Assembly (NCBI GenBank): GCA_965284565.1
Contig: OZ260100.1
Span: 2,914,001 to 2,978,000 of the forward strand
DNA length: 64,000 nt
Direction of reading: 5' to 3'
Origin: BRH-c54 sp965284565
GTDB taxonomy: Bacteria > Bacteroidota > Bacteroidia > Flavobacteriales_E > Vicingaceae
Shown: positions 60,395 through 64,000 of the stretch, one piece after another
Position numbering within the stretch: position 1 is the first letter of the stretch
How the letters are laid out: every line of letters starts with the position of its first letter
Made by a program: the position numbers and the translations under genes
Notes under the pieces: generated by a model
Told to the model about the DNA's origin: nothing
The model's input: only the letters and a program-made list of their open reading frames with translations
Databases searched by the model: none

Positions 60395-61546
60395 ATGCAA
60401 GACTTGCTAAAAGACACTTTTTCATTCCTTCCTCCCCACTCTATTTGGGATTGGTTAGTCATAACATTTATCTTAGCATTTCTTATTCAGGTATTTTATT
60501 ACATCTACTTTTTTGCTAAAATTGCTTTTTACAAACAACCTTTACTAAAAAACTATTCAACACCTGTTTCTGTAATTGTATGTGCTAAAAACGAAAGAGA
60601 AAATTTGTTAACATTTCTACCTCTTATTTTATCTCAAGATTATCCCGATTTTGAAGTTATTGTTGTTAATGATAACTCAGTTGATGATACGCAAGATGTA
60701 TTAAAAGCATTTTCGTTGCAACACAGTAAGCTTAAAATTGTTACCGTTCCTGACAATGACCGTTTTTATGGCAATAAAAAATTTGCTCTAACTTTAGGAA
60801 TAAAAGCAGCAAAAAATGAAATAGTGTTGCTTACCGATGCTGATTGCAAACCCAATTCAAACCAATGGATAAGCTTAATGACTGCTTACGAAAACCCTCA
60901 CAAGAAAATAATTTTAGGAGTTGGCAATTATGAGCAACAGCCGGGTTTTCTAAACAAATTAATACGGTTTGAAACTTTTTATACAGCAATTCAATATACT
61001 TCTTATGCCTTGCGTAAGCTTCCATATATGGGGGTTGGAAGAAATTTAAGCTATCATACCGATGTGTTTTTTAACAATAAAGGATTTGCTTCTCACCACC
61101 ATATAATTTCTGGTGATGATGATTTGTTTGTAAACGAAGTAGCTAACCACAATAACACACAAGTTGTTTTAAATGCTGCTGCTCATACTATTTCTAAACC
61201 AAAAACTACTTTTAATAAATGGGTGCGTCAAAAACAACGACATTTTTTAAGTGGAACACACTATAAATTAAAACACCAATTGCTGTTGGGAACTTTTATG
61301 TTTTCCAATTTAATTTTTGTAGGCTTATTTTTTTTATTGGTCTTTAAAATTCCCCATGTTCATCTAATAGTTGGGTTATTTTTATTGAAATATATTATTC
61401 AAATGCTTATCTTTAGGTTTTCTACTAAGCAATTGGGAAATAAAGACGTTATCATTTACACACCAGTTTTTGAATTATTTTTTATGTTTTTTAATCCAAT
61501 TTTAGTAATTTCAAACTTTATAAAAAAAAGAACCCAATGGAATTAG
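60395..61546 (+). CDS. Membrane glycosyltransferase family 2
   Basis: 383 residues. One N-terminal transmembrane helix (about 18-42) precedes the GT-A domain: VSVIVCAKNERENLLTFL, VVNDNSVDDTQ, LLTDADCKPNS (DxD) and the acceptor motif VRQKQRHFLSG (QxxRH in place of QxxRW). C-terminal helices lie at about 300-322, 328-345 and 355-372. The architecture suggests a processive-like or surface-glycan glycosyltransferase. It overlaps the following ECF sigma gene by 10 bases, so the pair is translationally coupled. Confidence 0.87.
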   Translation: MQDLLKDTFSFLPPHSIWDWLVITFILAFLIQVFYYIYFFAKIAFYKQPLLKNYSTPVSVIVCAKNERENLLTFLPLILSQDYPDFEVIVVNDNSVDDTQDVLKAFSLQHSKLKIVTVPDNDRFYGNKKFALTLGIKAAKNEIVLLTDADCKPNSNQWISLMTAYENPHKKIILGVGNYEQQPGFLNKLIRFETFYTAIQYTSYALRKLPYMGVGRNLSYHTDVFFNNKGFASHHHIISGDDDLFVNEVANHNNTQVVLNAAAHTISKPKTTFNKWVRQKQRHFLSGTHYKLKHQLLLGTFMFSNLIFVGLFFLLVFKIPHVHLIVGLFLLKYIIQMLIFRFSTKQLGNKDVIIYTPVFELFFMFFNPILVISNFIKKRTQWN

Positions 61547-62145
61547 GTAAAAATTTATCTCCCAAAGCTCAAATAGATTACGAATTGGTTGTGAAAGCAA
61601 GAGATCATCAGGATGAAAAAGCTTATGCCGTACTATTAGCAAAATACAAGGATTCTATTTTTTATATGATGCTTAAAATGGTTAAAAATCAAGATGATGC
61701 TGACGATTTAACCATAGAAGCTTTTGGTAAAGCGTTTAATCGTTTGCACCAATATACTCCCGATTATGCGTTTAGCACTTGGCTTTTTAAAATTGCTACC
61801 AATAATTGTATCGATTTTATCCGTAAGAAAAAGATGATTACTTTTTCTATAGACAAAGGTTTTGAAGATGGTGAAGGCAATAATTCTACTTTTGATATTA
61901 AGGAAAACAACTTAAACCCTGAAGAAAAATTTATGCGTAAGCAAAAAATTAGAATTATGCGTGAAATGGTAGATCATTTAAAACCACGCTACAAACAATT
62001 GATTGTTTTACGTTACTTTAGAGAATTATCTTACGATGAAATAGCCGAAGCTACAGAACTTCCTTTAGGAACAGTAAAAGCCCAGTTATTCAGAGCTAGA
62101 GAAATGCTTTACAATTTACTGCTAAATAAGAAAGATAGGTTTTGA
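61537..62145 (+). CDS. ECF-type RNA polymerase sigma factor
   Basis: 202 residues with sigma region 2 (YMMLKMVKNQDDADDLTIEAFGKAF, and the -10-binding FSTWLFKIATNNCIDFIRKKK). A 30-residue acidic linker follows, then region 4 (LKPRYKQLIVLRYFRELSYDEIAEAT, with HTH TVKAQLFRARE), quoted by parts. No anti-sigma factor is adjacent; its partner upstream is a glycosyltransferase. Control may be transcriptional. Confidence 0.92.
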   Translation: MELGKNLSPKAQIDYELVVKARDHQDEKAYAVLLAKYKDSIFYMMLKMVKNQDDADDLTIEAFGKAFNRLHQYTPDYAFSTWLFKIATNNCIDFIRKKKMITFSIDKGFEDGEGNNSTFDIKENNLNPEEKFMRKQKIRIMREMVDHLKPRYKQLIVLRYFRELSYDEIAEATELPLGTVKAQLFRAREMLYNLLLNKKDRF

Positions 62146-62173
62146 GGGAAGTTGATTAAAATTAAAACTTATT

Positions 62174-62920
62174 TCACTCTATTCCAAGTAATTCAAGTCT
62201 TTTATTGTTAAAATCGCTTAATCTAAAATATACAACAACATTACTTTTTGTAAGTATTTTAGAAATAAGTTCATTCATATATTTTGAATAAAACAAATCA
62301 AAATCTTTACCCTCTATATTCAATTTTATTTTAAAATCATCCGAAAATTGAGAATCGGTATCGATTGCGTATTTATATTTTGTTTTTCCTGTTTTATTTG
62401 AATATTGAATTTTAAAAATATTACCATTTTCTTCACTACTGAGATCTTTAAGTTTGTTTGGTATCCAATTAATGTTAGTTAATTTTTTAATTATCAAATC
62501 TACTGCGTCATTTACACCGTTATAAAATTTTCCATTTTTAAAGTGCGGAACCATCATTTCGTTAATAATATGTTTAGTTACACTATCCGAAAGTACCCAC
62601 TCAAGACCATTACCAACTAAAACTTGTACTTTTTTATCATTCTTAGATAATAGAATTATAATTCCATTATTAACTCCTTTAACTCCAGCAGGATATTTAT
62701 TACTTAATTCCTTTCCATACTCTAAAGGGGTTTTACCTCCCAAATCCATTGTTGTATAAACTAATGTTTCGACAGTACTTTTATTTTTTAACCTTTGTAA
62801 TTTATCAGTCAATTCTAACTTTTCAGAATCAGAAAAGAAAATTCCATTATCAATTATTAATTGACTTTTAACTTTTAATCCAAAAAGGATTAGAATTATC
62901 AATATTGAAATATATCTCAT
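62174..62920 (-). CDS. TPM-domain exported protein
   Basis: 248 residues. Signal peptide MRYISILIILILFGLKVKSQ. The TPM domain (about 20-150) shows LTDKLQRLKNKSTVETLVYT, GKELSNKYPAGVKGVNNGIIILLSK and VQVLVGNGLEWVLSD, here shortened to VNNGIIILLSKNDKKVQV. C-terminal 90 residues are a separate, unrecognised domain. TPM proteins elsewhere act in photosystem II repair or as membrane-associated phosphatases. The role here is unknown. Confidence 0.8.
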   Translation of the reverse strand: MRYISILIILILFGLKVKSQLIIDNGIFFSDSEKLELTDKLQRLKNKSTVETLVYTTMDLGGKTPLEYGKELSNKYPAGVKGVNNGIIILLSKNDKKVQVLVGNGLEWVLSDSVTKHIINEMMVPHFKNGKFYNGVNDAVDLIIKKLTNINWIPNKLKDLSSEENGNIFKIQYSNKTGKTKYKYAIDTDSQFSDDFKIKLNIEGKDFDLFYSKYMNELISKILTKSNVVVYFRLSDFNNKRLELLGIE

Positions 62921-62975
62921 TATATTCTATTTCATTTAACACTCAATATCTAATTATGTTATACAAATATAACTA

Positions 62976-64000
62976 TTAATTCAGAGAACCCTCATTAAAA
63001 TAATCGTAAACTACTTTTGCTCTTTTTTTACTAACAACTTGCTCTAGTTCTTGTAAAGAAGCTTTTTTAATGTTAGCTACTGATTTGAATTTCCACAATA
63101 GTTGCTGGGCTGTTTTGTAACCAATACTTTCTATTTCAGATAATTCAGATTTAATAGCTGCTTTAGAGCGTTTGTTACGGTGGTGGGTAATGCCAAAACG
63201 GTGAGCTTCATCTCTTAAATACTGTATTAGTTTTAACGATTCTGAAGTTTTGTTTAAATACAAAGGAACAGAATCATTGGGAAAATAAATTTCTTCCAAT
63301 CGTTTGGCAATGCCTATGATGGTTATTTTACCTCTTAAACCCAATTGGTCTAAACTTTTTAATGCTGCTCCCAACTGACCTTTACCTCCATCTATAACAA
63401 TTAATTGGGGTAACGATTCCTTGTTTTCAATTAACCTTTTATACCTTCTATAAACCACTTCTGTCATAGAAGCAAAATCATCCGGACCTTCAACTGTTTT
63501 TATGTTGAAATGTCGGTAATCTTTTTTGCTTGGTTTGGCATCTTTAAAAACCACACAAGCTGCCACAGGATTTGTTCCTTGTATATTAGAATTATCAAAA
63601 CATTCGATATGTACAGGCTTTTCGTTCATCCTTAAGTCTTTTTGCAATTTTTCTAAAATTCTATCGGCATGTTTGGTAGGATTTACATTAGCTTGTTGTT
63701 TTTTACGTTCTAACCTGTAATATTTTGCATTGCGTTCAGAAAGTTCCAATAATTGTTTCTTATCGCCTCTTTGAGGAACTAAAAACTTCATGTTTTCATC
63801 TTGCAACTCCGGTTTAAAAGGTACAATGACTTCTTTAGATTCACTGTTAAATCTGCTTCTCAACTCAACTATACCTATTTGTAACAGTTCATCATCGGTT
63901 TCTTCTAATTTCTTTTTTAGTTCAATAGTATGCCCCTGAATAATAGCTCCATTAATCACTTTTAAATAATTTACATAAGCATATTTTTCATCGGAAATAA
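62976..64000 (-). CDS. uvrC: Excinuclease ABC subunit C, C-terminal part
   Basis: The frame runs on through the right edge of the window, so the N-terminal GIY-YIG nuclease is outside. Visible: the UVR-linker region, the RNase H-like 5' nuclease domain (HIECFDNSNIQGTNPVAACV, VIDGGKGQLGAAL) and the C-terminal double helix-hairpin-helix (EIESIGYKTAQQLLWKF). A GTG inside the visible part is not the true start. With UvrA in this window it belongs to nucleotide excision repair. Confidence 0.95.
   Translation of the reverse strand, partial: ISDEKYAYVNYLKVINGAIIQGHTIELKKKLEETDDELLQIGIVELRSRFNSESKEVIVPFKPELQDENMKFLVPQRGDKKQLLELSERNAKYYRLERKKQQANVNPTKHADRILEKLQKDLRMNEKPVHIECFDNSNIQGTNPVAACVVFKDAKPSKKDYRHFNIKTVEGPDDFASMTEVVYRRYKRLIENKESLPQLIVIDGGKGQLGAALKSLDQLGLRGKITIIGIAKRLEEIYFPNDSVPLYLNKTSESLKLIQYLRDEAHRFGITHHRNKRSKAAIKSELSEIESIGYKTAQQLLWKFKSVANIKKASLQELEQVVSKKRAKVVYDYFNEGSLN

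Noticed and set aside
1..64000. CRISPR arrays, rRNA genes, ordinary tRNA genes, prophage structural genes
   Set aside because: None seen: no regularly spaced repeats, no 16S/23S/5S segments, and no capsid, terminase or tail genes.

Overview
The window looks like a chromosomal segment of a Bacteroidota bacterium, most likely a Flavobacteriales member. Evidence: low GC; no Shine-Dalgarno leaders; Bacteroidota promoter boxes (TAnnTTTG, often with TTG 19-20 nt upstream); proteins with type IX secretion C-terminal sorting domains; a GldI-like lipoprotein; DUF3276 and DUF5683 proteins; and a tmRNA tag GEDNYAMAA. No dnaA, rRNA operon or ordinary tRNA gene is visible. The window opens inside the 3' end of an mnmD-like gene and closes inside uvrC.

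Layout. 1-9.5 kb: M23 peptidase, two glycosyltransferases, SRP RNA, a folate enzyme, an acyl-CoA synthetase, a pair of unknown lipoproteins bracketed by 37-bp direct repeats, and an RND/MMPL exporter. 9.7-13.2 kb: a sensor kinase, a PUR-like protein and a T9SS cargo protein. 13.2-23.6 kb is the accessory region: orphan lipoproteins and membrane proteins, a GH3 enzyme, a zincin, an intact IS1595-family element with a membrane-protein passenger and 8-bp target duplications, a SIR2-like DUF4917 gene, a class III nucleotide cyclase with a nuclease-like N terminus, and a REP-associated transposase (RAYT) between inverted REP hairpins. This region also holds several copies of an unnamed intergenic repeat and attC-like folded DNA.

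23.7-43 kb is housekeeping: miaA, cca, parAB, DUF5683, a metallo-hydrolase, trkHA, a GldI-like gene among four consecutive FKBP isomerase genes, nrnA-like, uvrA, and an acetolactate-synthase-like/aldehyde dehydrogenase pair. 43-52 kb: Kdo transferase, a helicase, outer-membrane proteins, a THUMP-like methyltransferase, an altered Rieske-like lipoprotein, MscS, a pterin dehydratase and a saccharopine-dehydrogenase-like enzyme. 52.4-64 kb: tmRNA, two T9SS cargo proteins (one a 1250-residue PKD protein), lptG-like, tgt, a glycosyltransferase overlapping an ECF sigma factor, a TPM protein and partial uvrC.

The most promising unexplained material is the 18-23 kb segment. An IS1595 element has separated a SIR2-like gene from its likely promoter. 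The next gene downstream is an unusual nucleotide cyclase, and the whole block is threaded with dispersed repeats. A nucleotide-signalling or defence role for the SIR2-like/cyclase pair is an inference and is not shown by the sequence.
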